A stretch of 64,000 nt of DNA from contig NZ_LNQS01000007.1 in NCBI RefSeq assembly GCF_001513785.1, positions 186,001-250,000 of the forward strand, read 5' to 3'. The notes beneath the pieces are model-generated. The model worked only from the letters and a program-made list of their open reading frames with translations. It was not told the origin of the DNA and did no database searches. Position numbers and translations under genes: made by a program. Source of the DNA: Rheinheimera sp. EpRS3 (GTDB lineage Bacteria > Pseudomonadota > Gammaproteobacteria > Enterobacterales > Alteromonadaceae). Positions 37,648 to 45,929 of the stretch are shown here, piece by piece (positions within the stretch are counted from its first letter, which is position 1; every line of letters begins with the position of its first letter).

Positions 37648-39297
37648 ATGTCTTTACACCCACTGGCCGGGCAGCAGGTGCCCACATCGTTAGTGCCTAA
37701 TATCAGCCGTCTGATGACGGCGTACTATGTGCTGGAACCCGATGTGCATACGCAACCTGAGCATAAAGTCAGTTTTGGTACCTCGGGCCATCGCGGCAGT
37801 GCACTGAACTGCTCGTTTAATGAACCACATGTGCTGGCAATCTGTCAGGCTGTAGCCGATTACCGTAAAAAAAATGCGATTACCGGGCCATTATTTTTGG
37901 GTAAAGACACCCACGCTTTATCTGAAGCGGCATTTGCCACGGCGCTTGAGGTGCTGATTGCCAATAAAATTCAGGTATGCATCCAAAAAGATTTGGGCTA
38001 CACGCCAACGCCTGTTATTTCGCACGCTATTTTGACACAAAATAAAGGTGCAACCAGCCAACTGGCAGACGGTATTGTGATTACGCCATCACATAATCCA
38101 CCACAGGATGGCGGCATTAAGTACAACCCGCCACACGGCGGCCCGGCGGATACCGATGTCACTAACTGGATAGAGCAACGCGCCAATGAATTGCTAGCCA
38201 AAGATCTGGAAGGCGTAAAAATGATGCCTTATGCTCTGGCGCTGCAATCTGGCTATTGTCAGCATATTGATTATATTCAGCACTATGTTGATGATTTAGC
38301 AAACGTTATCGATATGGCCGCGATAGCCAAAGCAGGCATAAAAATTGGTGTTGACCCGCTTGGTGGCTCTGGTATTGCGTATTGGCCACGTATTGCTGAG
38401 CGCTATGGCCTGAACATTACTGTGGTAAATGAAAAGGTTGACCCGGCGTTTGCCTTTATGCCGTTGGATAAAGACGGGCAAATTCGTATGGATTGCTCCT
38501 CTGCCTATGCCATGGCTAATCTGATACAGCTAAAAGATCAGTTCGATATTGCCATTGGTAATGACCCGGATTTCGATCGCCACGGCATAGTTACCCGTAG
38601 TGGCGGCCTGATGAACCCTAATCATTATCTGGCAGTGGCGATTAATTATTTACTTGCTAACCGGCCAGATTGGGCTGCAGAGCTGGCAATTGGTAAAACG
38701 CTGGTATCCAGCGCTTTAATTGACAGAGTTGTTGCTGCACGCGGCCGTAATTTACTGGAAGTACCGGTAGGTTTTAAATGGTTTGTAGAGGGTTTGCATA
38801 ACGGCAGCGTTGCTTTTGGTGGCGAAGAAAGTGCAGGGGCTAGTTTTTTACGGTTTGATGGAAGCGCCTGGTCTACCGATAAAGACGGTATTATTTTGGG
38901 GTTATTAGCAGCAGAAATGCTGGCAAAAACCGGCGTAGACCCTTATCAGCAGTATCAGGCACTTACACGAGAGCTTGGTTCGCCATTGTATCGCCGTTTA
39001 GATGCCCCAGCCAGCAGTGAGCAAAAAGCCGCCCTGAAAAAACTCGATGTAAAAAGTGTTAAGCAAACCACCTTAGCCGGTGATGATATTTTAGCGGTGC
39101 TAACCAAAGCGCCCGGAAATAATGCTGATATAGGCGGGGTAAAAGTGGTCACCCGCAATGGTTGGTTTGCTGCCCGGCCATCAGGCACGGAAAACTCGTA
39201 TAAAATTTATCTGGAGAGCTTTGTTGATCAGGGCCACCTGTTGCAACTGGAGCACGATGCTAAGGCATTTGTTGAATACGTATTCAGTCAGATATAA
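37648..39297 (+). CDS. pgm: phosphoglucomutase (alpha-D-glucose phosphate-specific)
   Basis: 549 aa (E. coli 546). Interconverts glucose-1-P and glucose-6-P, linking glycogen to glycolysis. The phosphoserine loop is [15 protein letters not shown], with N-terminal [16 protein letters not shown], the metal loop [11 protein letters not shown], sugar-binding [10 protein letters not shown] and the C-terminal phosphate site [18 protein letters not shown] precedes the ATG. Operon with seqA, and immediately upstream of glgP, which consumes or supplies the same sugar phosphate. Confidence 0.97.
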   Translation: MSLHPLAGQQVPTSLVPNISRLMTAYYVLEPDVHTQPEHKVSFGTSGHRGSALNCSFNEPHVLAICQAVADYRKKNAITGPLFLGKDTHALSEAAFATALEVLIANKIQVCIQKDLGYTPTPVISHAILTQNKGATSQLADGIVITPSHNPPQDGGIKYNPPHGGPADTDVTNWIEQRANELLAKDLEGVKMMPYALALQSGYCQHIDYIQHYVDDLANVIDMAAIAKAGIKIGVDPLGGSGIAYWPRIAERYGLNITVVNEKVDPAFAFMPLDKDGQIRMDCSSAYAMANLIQLKDQFDIAIGNDPDFDRHGIVTRSGGLMNPNHYLAVAINYLLANRPDWAAELAIGKTLVSSALIDRVVAARGRNLLEVPVGFKWFVEGLHNGSVAFGGEESAGASFLRFDGSAWSTDKDGIILGLLAAEMLAKTGVDPYQQYQALTRELGSPLYRRLDAPASSEQKAALKKLDVKSVKQTTLAGDDILAVLTKAPGNNADIGGVKVVTRNGWFAARPSGTENSYKIYLESFVDQGHLLQLEHDAKAFVEYVFSQI

Positions 39298-39306
39298 GGC
39301 GCTGAA

Positions 39307-39349
39307 AAGGCTATGATCTACATTGTAATTAAATTACATTTATAGCCTT
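39307..39349. repeat. nested inverted repeats between pgm and glgP
   Basis: Outer arms AAGGCTAT (39307-39314) and ATAGCCTT (39342-39349) are perfect complements. Inside lies a second palindrome TGTAATTAAATTACA (39324-39338), a 7-1-7 inverted repeat. It could be a pgm terminator, an operator ahead of glgP, or both; there is no strong T-run. Confidence 0.65.
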
Positions 39350-39384
39350 CGATTTTGCCTTGAGCACTGTGATAGGGTATTTTT

Positions 39385-39414
39385 TTGTAATAATTCTACG
39401 CTTGGCGATATTAT
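39385..39414 (+). promoter_or_regulatory. candidate sigma-70 promoter of glgP
   Basis: TTGTAA (39385-39390), 18-bp spacer, TATTAT (39409-39414), 37 bases before the start codon and downstream of the nested palindrome. Confidence 0.5.
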
Positions 39415-39450
39415 GTAGCTATCACAGGCAGAAAACTATCAGGATTTGTA

Positions 39451-41937
39451 ATGAAAAAACATACCTCAACTGCCAGTACTGGTGTAACACAAATTAACAC
39501 CGAACAGCTGAAAGATCAGATCATCCGTCATCTACATTCCACCTTAGGTACCGATGTAAATAAAGCCAGCCCACAGGCATGGTGGCGTGCTACCTGTGCT
39601 GCGGTAAACGAGCAGGTATACGATGGTCTGCGCAATACTCAGCGTACGCACTATGAAAACAATACCCGCGCTTTGCATTATTTCAGCCTGGAATACCTGA
39701 TGGGCCGTTTGTTCAGCAATAACCTGCATAACCTGGGGTTGTATGAGCAAGCCAAGCAGGCACTGTCCGAGCTGGGGCTGAATATTGCTGATCTGGAAGA
39801 TCAGGAAGAAGACATGGCGCTGGGTAATGGTGGCCTTGGGCGTTTAGCGGCATGTTTTATTGATTCTCTGGCCACACTGAATTATCCGGCAATTGGCTAC
39901 GGTATTCATTACGAGCATGGTCTGTTTCAACAAAGTTTTCAGGACGGCCGTCAGATAGAGCGGCCAGATAGCTGGCGCGAATATGCTAACCCCTGGGAGA
40001 TTTGTCGGCCGGAATCTGTGCAGGAAATTTCAGTATACGGTTATGTTGAAACGGTATACGACCTGCAGGGTAAAATGAAGAAAGTATGGCACCCTGGTCG
40101 TATTATTAAAGGTGTGCCATGGGATATTCCGATTGTAGGCTATAACGGCAGCTCAGTGAATGTGTTGCGATTATGGGAAAGTCGGGCCAGTGACTTTTTT
40201 AACTGGGACGTATTTAACTCTGGTGGTTATATCGACGCTTCGCGCGAGAATATCGAAGCAGAAACTATTTCCAAAGTGCTGTACCCGAATGATGAAACCG
40301 AGGCCGGCAAAGAACTACGCTTAATTCAGCAGTACTTTTTTGTTTCCTGTTCATTAAAAGATATTATTCGCCGCTATAAACGCACTCATGCTGACGACTG
40401 GAGCGACTTTGCCAAACAGGTGGTTATTCAGCTGAATGACACACACCCGGCAGTGTCGATTCCGGAGCTGATGCGTATTCTGGTTGACCGTGCTGAAATG
40501 CAATGGGATCAAGCCTGGAATATCTGCCAGCAGGTCTTTGCTTACACTAACCATACCCTGTTGCCCGAAGCTCTGGAGAAATGGCCGGTACGGTTGTTCG
40601 AAAAAGTACTGCCGCGCCATCTGGAAATTATCTACGAAATTAACCGTCGCTTCCTGGTAGAACAGGTTGATGTGTTATGGCCGGGCGATAACGATAAAAA
40701 GCGTAAATTGTCGATTATCGAAGAAGGCCATGATCCTATGGTACGGATGGGCCACTTATCAGTAGTGGGGTCGTTCCGGGTGAATGGTGTGGCTGAAATT
40801 CACTCAAAACTGGTTAAGTCAGATTTATTCCCGGAAATGGTGGCCTTGTGGCCGGATAAATTTACTAATGTAACCAATGGTGTTACGCCAAGACGCTGGT
40901 TAAAAGCCTGTAACCCGAAACTGGCAAAATTACTGGACGACAATATTGGCACTGAATGGCCAACTGATTTAAAGCAACTGTCTAAATTTGCTGCCTTTGC
41001 TGATGACGCCAAAATTCAGGACGCCTTTATGGCGATTAAGCAACAGAATAAAGCTGACCTGGCAACGGTGGTGAAAAAGCTGACGCATATTGATATTGAT
41101 CCGCATGCCATCTTTGATATCCAGATTAAGCGGCTGCATGAGTATAAGCGTCAGCACCTGAACCTGTTACATATACTGGCATTGTACCGCCGTATTCTGC
41201 AGGAGCCGGATTACGACATGGTGCCGCGCGTATTTTTGTTTGGTGCCAAGGCTGCGCCGGGTTATAAGCTAGCCAAAGAAATTATTTATGCCATTAATAA
41301 AGTCGCTGAGAAAATTAACCACGATAAGCGGGTGAAAAACCGCTTAAAAGTGGTGTTTATGCCTAATTATCGGGTAACTCTGGCCGAGAAAATGATACCG
41401 GCTGCTGACGTATCTGAGCAAATTTCTACTGCAGGTAAAGAGGCATCAGGCACCGGTAATATGAAGCTGGCATTGAACGGCGCTATTACGGTGGGTACTT
41501 TGGATGGTGCCAATATCGAAATTGCTGAGGAAGTGGGCGACGATAATATCGCCATCTTTGGTTTAACGGTAGATGAAGTAAAAGCCTTACATGCCGATGG
41601 CTACAACAGTATGGATTACTACTATGCTAATCCGGAAATTAAAGCCATTCTGGACTGGCTGGAAACAGACTATTTCACACCCGGTAAACCTGGCGAGTTA
41701 GCGGCCATTAAACGTAGTTTGCTGGAGGGTGGTGACCCTTATCTGGTGCTGGCAGATTTTGAAAGCTACGTTAAAGCCCAGCAGAAAATAGATCAGTGGT
41801 ATCGCGATAAATCACTGTGGGCTAAAAAAGCCATACTCAATACAGCCTCGGTAGGTAAGTTTACCTCTGATCGTTCCATCGAGGACTATGTAAGCCGGGT
41901 ATGGCATTTAGAGAAGTGTAATATCAGACGCGATTAA
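39451..41937 (+). CDS. glgP: glycogen phosphorylase
   Basis: GT35 phosphorylase, 828 aa. Releases glucose-1-P from glycogen ends. Conserved regions: [67 protein letters not shown] and the pyridoxal-phosphate site [15 protein letters not shown] with Lys672. No extra regulatory domain. Downstream of pgm and with its own promoter candidate; closed by a strong terminator. Completes the degradation branch begun by glgX and malQ elsewhere in the window. Confidence 0.97.
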   Translation: MKKHTSTASTGVTQINTEQLKDQIIRHLHSTLGTDVNKASPQAWWRATCAAVNEQVYDGLRNTQRTHYENNTRALHYFSLEYLMGRLFSNNLHNLGLYEQAKQALSELGLNIADLEDQEEDMALGNGGLGRLAACFIDSLATLNYPAIGYGIHYEHGLFQQSFQDGRQIERPDSWREYANPWEICRPESVQEISVYGYVETVYDLQGKMKKVWHPGRIIKGVPWDIPIVGYNGSSVNVLRLWESRASDFFNWDVFNSGGYIDASRENIEAETISKVLYPNDETEAGKELRLIQQYFFVSCSLKDIIRRYKRTHADDWSDFAKQVVIQLNDTHPAVSIPELMRILVDRAEMQWDQAWNICQQVFAYTNHTLLPEALEKWPVRLFEKVLPRHLEIIYEINRRFLVEQVDVLWPGDNDKKRKLSIIEEGHDPMVRMGHLSVVGSFRVNGVAEIHSKLVKSDLFPEMVALWPDKFTNVTNGVTPRRWLKACNPKLAKLLDDNIGTEWPTDLKQLSKFAAFADDAKIQDAFMAIKQQNKADLATVVKKLTHIDIDPHAIFDIQIKRLHEYKRQHLNLLHILALYRRILQEPDYDMVPRVFLFGAKAAPGYKLAKEIIYAINKVAEKINHDKRVKNRLKVVFMPNYRVTLAEKMIPAADVSEQISTAGKEASGTGNMKLALNGAITVGTLDGANIEIAEEVGDDNIAIFGLTVDEVKALHADGYNSMDYYYANPEIKAILDWLETDYFTPGKPGELAAIKRSLLEGGDPYLVLADFESYVKAQQKIDQWYRDKSLWAKKAILNTASVGKFTSDRSIEDYVSRVWHLEKCNIRRD

Positions 41938-41947
41938 GCTATTGTTG

Positions 41948-41974
41948 AAAAGCCTGTCAGTGACAGGCTTTTTT
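41948..41974 (+). terminator. Rho-independent terminator after glgP
   Basis: AAAAGCCTGTCA and TGACAGGCTTTTTT flank one G: a perfect stem with T-run, 10 bases after the stop. Confidence 0.92.
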
Positions 41975-41991
41975 ATGGCTGCAATATAGGC

Positions 41992-42021
41992 TTGCCAGCA
42001 AAGCTAGCAACGCCTTATAGT
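41992..42021 (+). promoter_or_regulatory. candidate promoter of the borosin-like locus
   Basis: TTGCCA (41992-41997), 18-bp spacer, TATAGT (42016-42021), directly after the glgP terminator and 26 bases before the methyltransferase start. Confidence 0.55.
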
Positions 42022-42047
42022 GTAAAAAAAGTATCAAGGACGTAATT

Positions 42048-42836
42048 TTGCAAACAGGTAGTTTAGTTTGTGTCGGCACAGGCATGACTCTGGGCTCGCA
42101 TATCAGCCCACTTTCCCGCAGCTATATCGAACAGGCTGATGTGGTGTTTGTATTGGTGGCCGATGGCATCACCGAAAAGTGGATAGAGCAGATGAATGCT
42201 GATGTGCGTTCACTCCAGCCTTACTATCTGGAAGGCAAATCCCGCATGCTTACTTATCGCGAGATGGTTGCTGCTATGCTGGTTGAAGTTAAAGCAGGCA
42301 AAAAGGTGGTAGGGGCCTTTTACGGTCATCCGGGCGTATTTGCCTGGGTGCCGCACAATGCCATCAAGCAAGCCCGTGAACTGGGTTTTACCGCCCATAT
42401 GGAGCCGGGTATTTCTGCAGAAGATTGTTTGTATGCCGATTTAGGCATCGACCCCGGTACTTACGGCTGCCAGCACTATGAAGCCAGCCAGTTTATGTTT
42501 TATAAACGTAATATCGATACTGCTGCTTATCTGATCTTATGGCAAATTGGTGTGGCAGGCGACAGATCGCTGGCAAAGTTCTCAACCAGCGCGGCTTACA
42601 GGCAAATACTGGTCGAGTTACTGAGGCAATATTATCCGGCAGAGCATCAGGTCATTTTGTACGAGGCTGTTACTTTACCAATTCAACAAACACGTATCGA
42701 GCAGATGCCGTTATCAGCTTTACCTGACGCGCTAATGGATTTGAAAACTACTTTAGTAATTCCCCCTGCAATGTCGATGCAACTCAACGATGCTCTGTTG
42801 GAACGTCTGGAAAAATTATCAGCAAGGCAGCAATAA
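42048..42836 (+). CDS. borosin-type peptide alpha-N-methyltransferase (SonM-like)
   Basis: 262 aa from a TTG start with AAGGA 7 bases upstream. The tetrapyrrole-methylase (TP-methylase) fold is indicated by GSLVCVGTGMTLGSHIS and FYGHPGVFAWVPHNAI, EPGISAEDCLYADLGIDPG and EASQFMFYKRNID. The sequence follows Shewanella SonM, the SAM-dependent enzyme that methylates backbone amides of the separate peptide SonA, almost block by block. Candidate catalytic residues correspond to the borosin Tyr/Arg set: Tyr60, Arg66 and Tyr70 (YYLEGKSRMLTY) and Tyr92. It lacks a fused precursor tail, so it is a split system; precursor-like genes follow at 43471 and 45653. General annotation might call it a SAM-dependent methyltransferase; porphyrin function is not supported. 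Confidence 0.88.
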   Translation: MQTGSLVCVGTGMTLGSHISPLSRSYIEQADVVFVLVADGITEKWIEQMNADVRSLQPYYLEGKSRMLTYREMVAAMLVEVKAGKKVVGAFYGHPGVFAWVPHNAIKQARELGFTAHMEPGISAEDCLYADLGIDPGTYGCQHYEASQFMFYKRNIDTAAYLILWQIGVAGDRSLAKFSTSAAYRQILVELLRQYYPAEHQVILYEAVTLPIQQTRIEQMPLSALPDALMDLKTTLVIPPAMSMQLNDALLERLEKLSARQQ

Positions 42837-42837
42837 G

Positions 42838-43398
42838 GTGCAACAAGGTGAGGATGTTACCAAACTACAGGCTATTTGTAGCAGCTCTGTGCGATTACAC
42901 ATGACGTTGTTGTCTGAAGGCGATAGAACATTGTACTGTTCGCTGATGACGGATAAAGCAAGTATGAGTTATGTCAGCAGCCCGTTAAGTGAAGACAAAG
43001 CTCACCGTAGCTTTGAAGCTGCACTTAAGTCTAACCAACAAAGGCATATTCAACGTTGTTATTTCAGGGTAGCTTTAAAAAGTAATAATCAGAGTATTGG
43101 TATTGCTTCTGTTAATCAGCTGGATTTGGAAAAAAAATACGCAGAAATTGGCCGGATGTTACTACCAAAGTGGCATAGTAAAGGCCTGGGCACAGAGCTT
43201 AGTGGCATGCTTATCCGCTGGCTGGCAGCTAAGTGGGGCATTACGACAATCACTAAACAGATCCAGGCTGGTAATCTTGCCGCAGTTTGCTCTGCTCAAA
43301 AATTAGGTTTTACTAAAGCCGTATCGCAGTCCTGTCCGGCTACATTAACAGAGCAATATCAGTTGAAATTAGCCACCCGCGTTTTGGACGCGAAGTAA
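42838..43398 (+). CDS. GNAT acetyltransferase in the borosin-like locus
   Basis: 186 aa from a GTG one base after the methyltransferase stop; ATG 42901 is a possible later start. A RimJ/RimL-like GNAT: SVRLHMTLLSEGDRTLYCSLMTDKASMSYVSSPLSEDKAHRSFEAAL, then VNQLDLEKKYAEIGRMLLPKWHSKGLGTELSGMLIRWL (the acetyl-CoA loop is SKGLGT) and NLAAVCSAQKLGFTKA. The tight spacing suggests co-translation with the methyltransferase. RimJ/L relatives acetylate N-termini or side chains, so the peptide product is one possible substrate; this is inference from position only. Confidence 0.8.
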   Translation: MQQGEDVTKLQAICSSSVRLHMTLLSEGDRTLYCSLMTDKASMSYVSSPLSEDKAHRSFEAALKSNQQRHIQRCYFRVALKSNNQSIGIASVNQLDLEKKYAEIGRMLLPKWHSKGLGTELSGMLIRWLAAKWGITTITKQIQAGNLAAVCSAQKLGFTKAVSQSCPATLTEQYQLKLATRVLDAK

Positions 43399-43470
43399 AG
43401 TTGCGTCTTTATCGGTTTCAGCTTATTTTGGCAAGGTAATACTTAAACCTAATAACAACAAGGATGGGAA

Positions 43471-43740
43471 ATGGACAACATTATCAGTTTAATTGAGCGG
43501 TTGGGAGCAGACAGTAAACTACGCTACAGCGCTAAATCTGCATTTGATGAGACTAGCTTGGCATTATCAGAAGCCAAAACGTTAATTAGCCAGGGGAACA
43601 TTGAAGAGCTGGAAATGCTGCTCAATGTAAGGCATAAAATTGTTTGTATGGTTTTTCCTGTTGAAGAGCCTAAAGATCAACCTAACCAACCAGCTGACGA
43701 TGACGAGCCGGGTGATGTAAAAATGCGTGTAGCTGTTTGA
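43471..43740 (+). CDS. borosin precursor-like peptide 1
   Basis: 89 aa with AAGGATGGGA before the ATG. The N-terminus (MDNIISLIERLGADSKL) and the central helix (EAKTLISQGNIEELEMLLN) match the two helical blocks of the SonA-type borosin leader, where an LGQDA-like turn and a ...GDMEKLKTL helix occur at the same places. A hydrophobic, Cys-containing stretch follows (VRHKIVCMVFPVEEP, residues 53-67), then an acidic, Pro-rich tail ending RVAV. The stretch is the likely methylated core. It shares layout with the second peptide at 45653 and stands 13 bp before a cyclase gene. A role as precursor is inferred; no modification site is proven. Confidence 0.72.
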   Translation: MDNIISLIERLGADSKLRYSAKSAFDETSLALSEAKTLISQGNIEELEMLLNVRHKIVCMVFPVEEPKDQPNQPADDDEPGDVKMRVAV

Positions 43741-43753
43741 TTCGATCAGATTT

Positions 43754-45517
43754 ATGGTCTTTTTTTTGCGAAAAATGTTCTTGGGGGCAATGTTATTGCT
43801 TGCCCCTAATTTTCTTTATGCGACAGAGCCTCCTCCCGAGAATGGGTATCTGCCCCAGCTTGAGAAAGTTGATGATTTAAGACTATCAAATTTTAGAGCC
43901 TTTCAGCATGAACTAAAGAGACTAGATAAATATAGTTCCAGGTTTGATGCAGATGAATCTGATTATCTGAACTTACTAAAAGCCAGCGAAGCGACATTGC
44001 TTAGCAATTATCATGAAACGCCGGCCTTACTACAAAACCTGCTTTACCGTCCTGCGAACGATGTACTTCGGGTTCGAGCTCTGGCATTGTTGGTAAATTC
44101 TTATGTTCTTGCTCAGAACTACGCTAATGCTTTTGAGTATTTTGAAATCTTACAGGCTGAAGGACATCAGCTAACTGATGAAAAAGCACTGGTGCAGCGT
44201 CTTGGCGTAATTGCGCTGCTATACATTAAGTTAGAAAAGTTTGATTTAGCCCAGTATTACTTGCGTGATATCCACTCCTTAGCTTTATCTGACATCAACC
44301 TTTGTCGTTTGTATACGCAAAAAATTGAAGCAATGTCTGCTCAGGCTAAACAGCAGGATTTTGATAAAGAATCTGAGTTTGGTTTTAGTCTTTGCCAACG
44401 TACCGGTGAGAAAATAGCTGCTGGTTTTATTGTTGCCGAAATCGTTCGTTACAATATTAATCAAAAGCAGTTTACAGCTGCAATAAACAGCTATGAGAAC
44501 TATCGCGAAACACTTAATACAACAAATTACTCTTTCCTTATAGCCAAGGTAAATGCGTTAGTATCACAAGCCTACTTTGCTGAGAACAATATGCCAAAAG
44601 CAGAGTCGTTGGCAAAAGAAGCGCTGCTATTTTCAGATACCCACCCCTTTAGTTTGCCTGTTATTTTGGCTGCTAAGTCGCTGTATGAAATAGCTAAATC
44701 TCAAAACAGATTTCAAGAATCACTAAAATATCTGGAGTTGTTAAACGCAGCTAAAACGTCGTATGAAAAAGAGTTATCTTCACAGCTTCTGGCTTATCAC
44801 CTGGCTCGGGGAGAAATTGAAGTTAAGAATCAACGCATAGCGCTGTTAGATAAAGACAACGAGTTACTATCATTACAAAGAAACATATACGCGCAAGAGG
44901 TTCGGCAACACAGGTTACTTATGTTATTGCTATTTGTCGTGCTGCTTATCGCTAGTTTTATAGCCTATCGCGGTATGAGCGGTCGTAAACGCTTTAAAAA
45001 AATTGCTGAGTTTGACCAATTAACCGGTATCAGCAACCGTTATCATTTTAACAATTTGGCTAAAGTCGCGCTGGATTACTGCGAGCTTAACGCTAAGCCC
45101 GCTGCACTAATTCTGTTTGACCTGGATTACTTTAAAACTATTAATGACAACTATGGTCATGCTACCGGAGACTGGGCGCTGCAACAGGTGGTAAAAACCT
45201 GTCGTAACTTTATGCGCAACAATGATGTATTTGGCCGTATTGGCGGTGAAGAGTTCGCTGTGGTGTTGCCGGGCTGCCACGCCGATAAAGCCGCACTACT
45301 GGCGGAGATATGCCGTGATGCTATTGCTACTATAGATACGACAGAAAGCGGTTATACGTTCCCGCTTAGTGCCAGTTTTGGTGTCAGCTCTTCCGATATA
45401 TCGGGCTATCAGCTTAAACAGTTGTTAGCTGATGCAGATCTGGCAATGTACAGAGCCAAGCAATCAGGACGGGATCAGATTGCAACTTATACCCACCTTA
45501 TGGATAAAGCAGACTAA
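43754..45517 (+). CDS. periplasmic helical-repeat sensor diguanylate cyclase 1
   Basis: 587 aa. Signal/anchor at the N-terminus (FLRKMFLGAMLLLAPNFLYA), a long periplasmic helical-repeat (TPR-like) region to about residue 350, a coiled-coil (EIEVKNQRIALLDKDNELLSLQ), one transmembrane helix (about 386-405) and a cytosolic GGDEF domain. The active-site signature is GGEEF (497-501), which is catalytically competent in this family, and an allosteric I-site RNND (488-491) lies five residues before it. It therefore probably makes c-di-GMP with product inhibition. Starts 13 bp after precursor 1 with a weak ribosome-binding site, suggesting coupling. Its sensor part is visibly AT-rich (18/60 GC at 43921-43980). 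Confidence 0.88.
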   Translation: MVFFLRKMFLGAMLLLAPNFLYATEPPPENGYLPQLEKVDDLRLSNFRAFQHELKRLDKYSSRFDADESDYLNLLKASEATLLSNYHETPALLQNLLYRPANDVLRVRALALLVNSYVLAQNYANAFEYFEILQAEGHQLTDEKALVQRLGVIALLYIKLEKFDLAQYYLRDIHSLALSDINLCRLYTQKIEAMSAQAKQQDFDKESEFGFSLCQRTGEKIAAGFIVAEIVRYNINQKQFTAAINSYENYRETLNTTNYSFLIAKVNALVSQAYFAENNMPKAESLAKEALLFSDTHPFSLPVILAAKSLYEIAKSQNRFQESLKYLELLNAAKTSYEKELSSQLLAYHLARGEIEVKNQRIALLDKDNELLSLQRNIYAQEVRQHRLLMLLLFVVLLIASFIAYRGMSGRKRFKKIAEFDQLTGISNRYHFNNLAKVALDYCELNAKPAALILFDLDYFKTINDNYGHATGDWALQQVVKTCRNFMRNNDVFGRIGGEEFAVVLPGCHADKAALLAEICRDAIATIDTTESGYTFPLSASFGVSSSDISGYQLKQLLADADLAMYRAKQSGRDQIATYTHLMDKAD

Positions 45518-45652
45518 AAATTTATTGTCGTTCTGTATTATAACGTTACTGTAGTAGTTGTAATTCGTTACGGCCGGGTGCAGGATGGTATTTAAATTCT
45601 GATTTAATTTAAAACCTTTCACCGTGATATAACAACTATACAGGGACTAACA

Positions 45653-45928
45653 ATGAATAAAGTGATTAGCTTGCTTGAAACTTTAGGCCAGAATGCTGCG
45701 TTACACAGCCTGGATACTGCAGCTTTACAAAAAGTATTTAACCCGTTAGATATGGATGTTCAGGTGCAGCAGGCTATCTTGAGCAGGGATCACGTTCAGT
45801 TAGAAGCCTTGTTACAGGTGCGGAACAAAGTGATATGTGCAATTTGCCCGGCAGAAGAACCGCCACAAGATGTGCCCGAGAATGACGACGAGACTGAGGA
45901 AAAGTCATCGGTTGCCGCTAACTTTTAG
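45653..45928 (+). CDS. borosin precursor-like peptide 2
   Basis: 91 aa with AGGGA 6 bases before the ATG. MNKVISLLETLGQNAAL at the N-terminus and VQVQQAILSRDHVQLEALL in the middle parallel the SonA-type leader and precursor 1. The core-like stretch VRNKVICAICPAEEP (residues 56-70) aligns with that of precursor 1 with 8 of 15 residues identical; it has two Cys where the first has one. A DDE-rich acidic tail (PENDDETEEK) ends in VAANF. Followed at once by the second cyclase gene. A 136-bp gap after the first module may hold its own promoter. Confidence 0.72.
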   Translation: MNKVISLLETLGQNAALHSLDTAALQKVFNPLDMDVQVQQAILSRDHVQLEALLQVRNKVICAICPAEEPPQDVPENDDETEEKSSVAANF

Positions 45929-45929
45929 A

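Noticed and set aside
42048..42836. Reading the TP-methylase-fold gene as a cobalamin/siroheme biosynthesis methylase
   Set aside because: No tetrapyrrole genes nearby, and the sequence follows SonM block by block; precursor-like peptides lie directly downstream.
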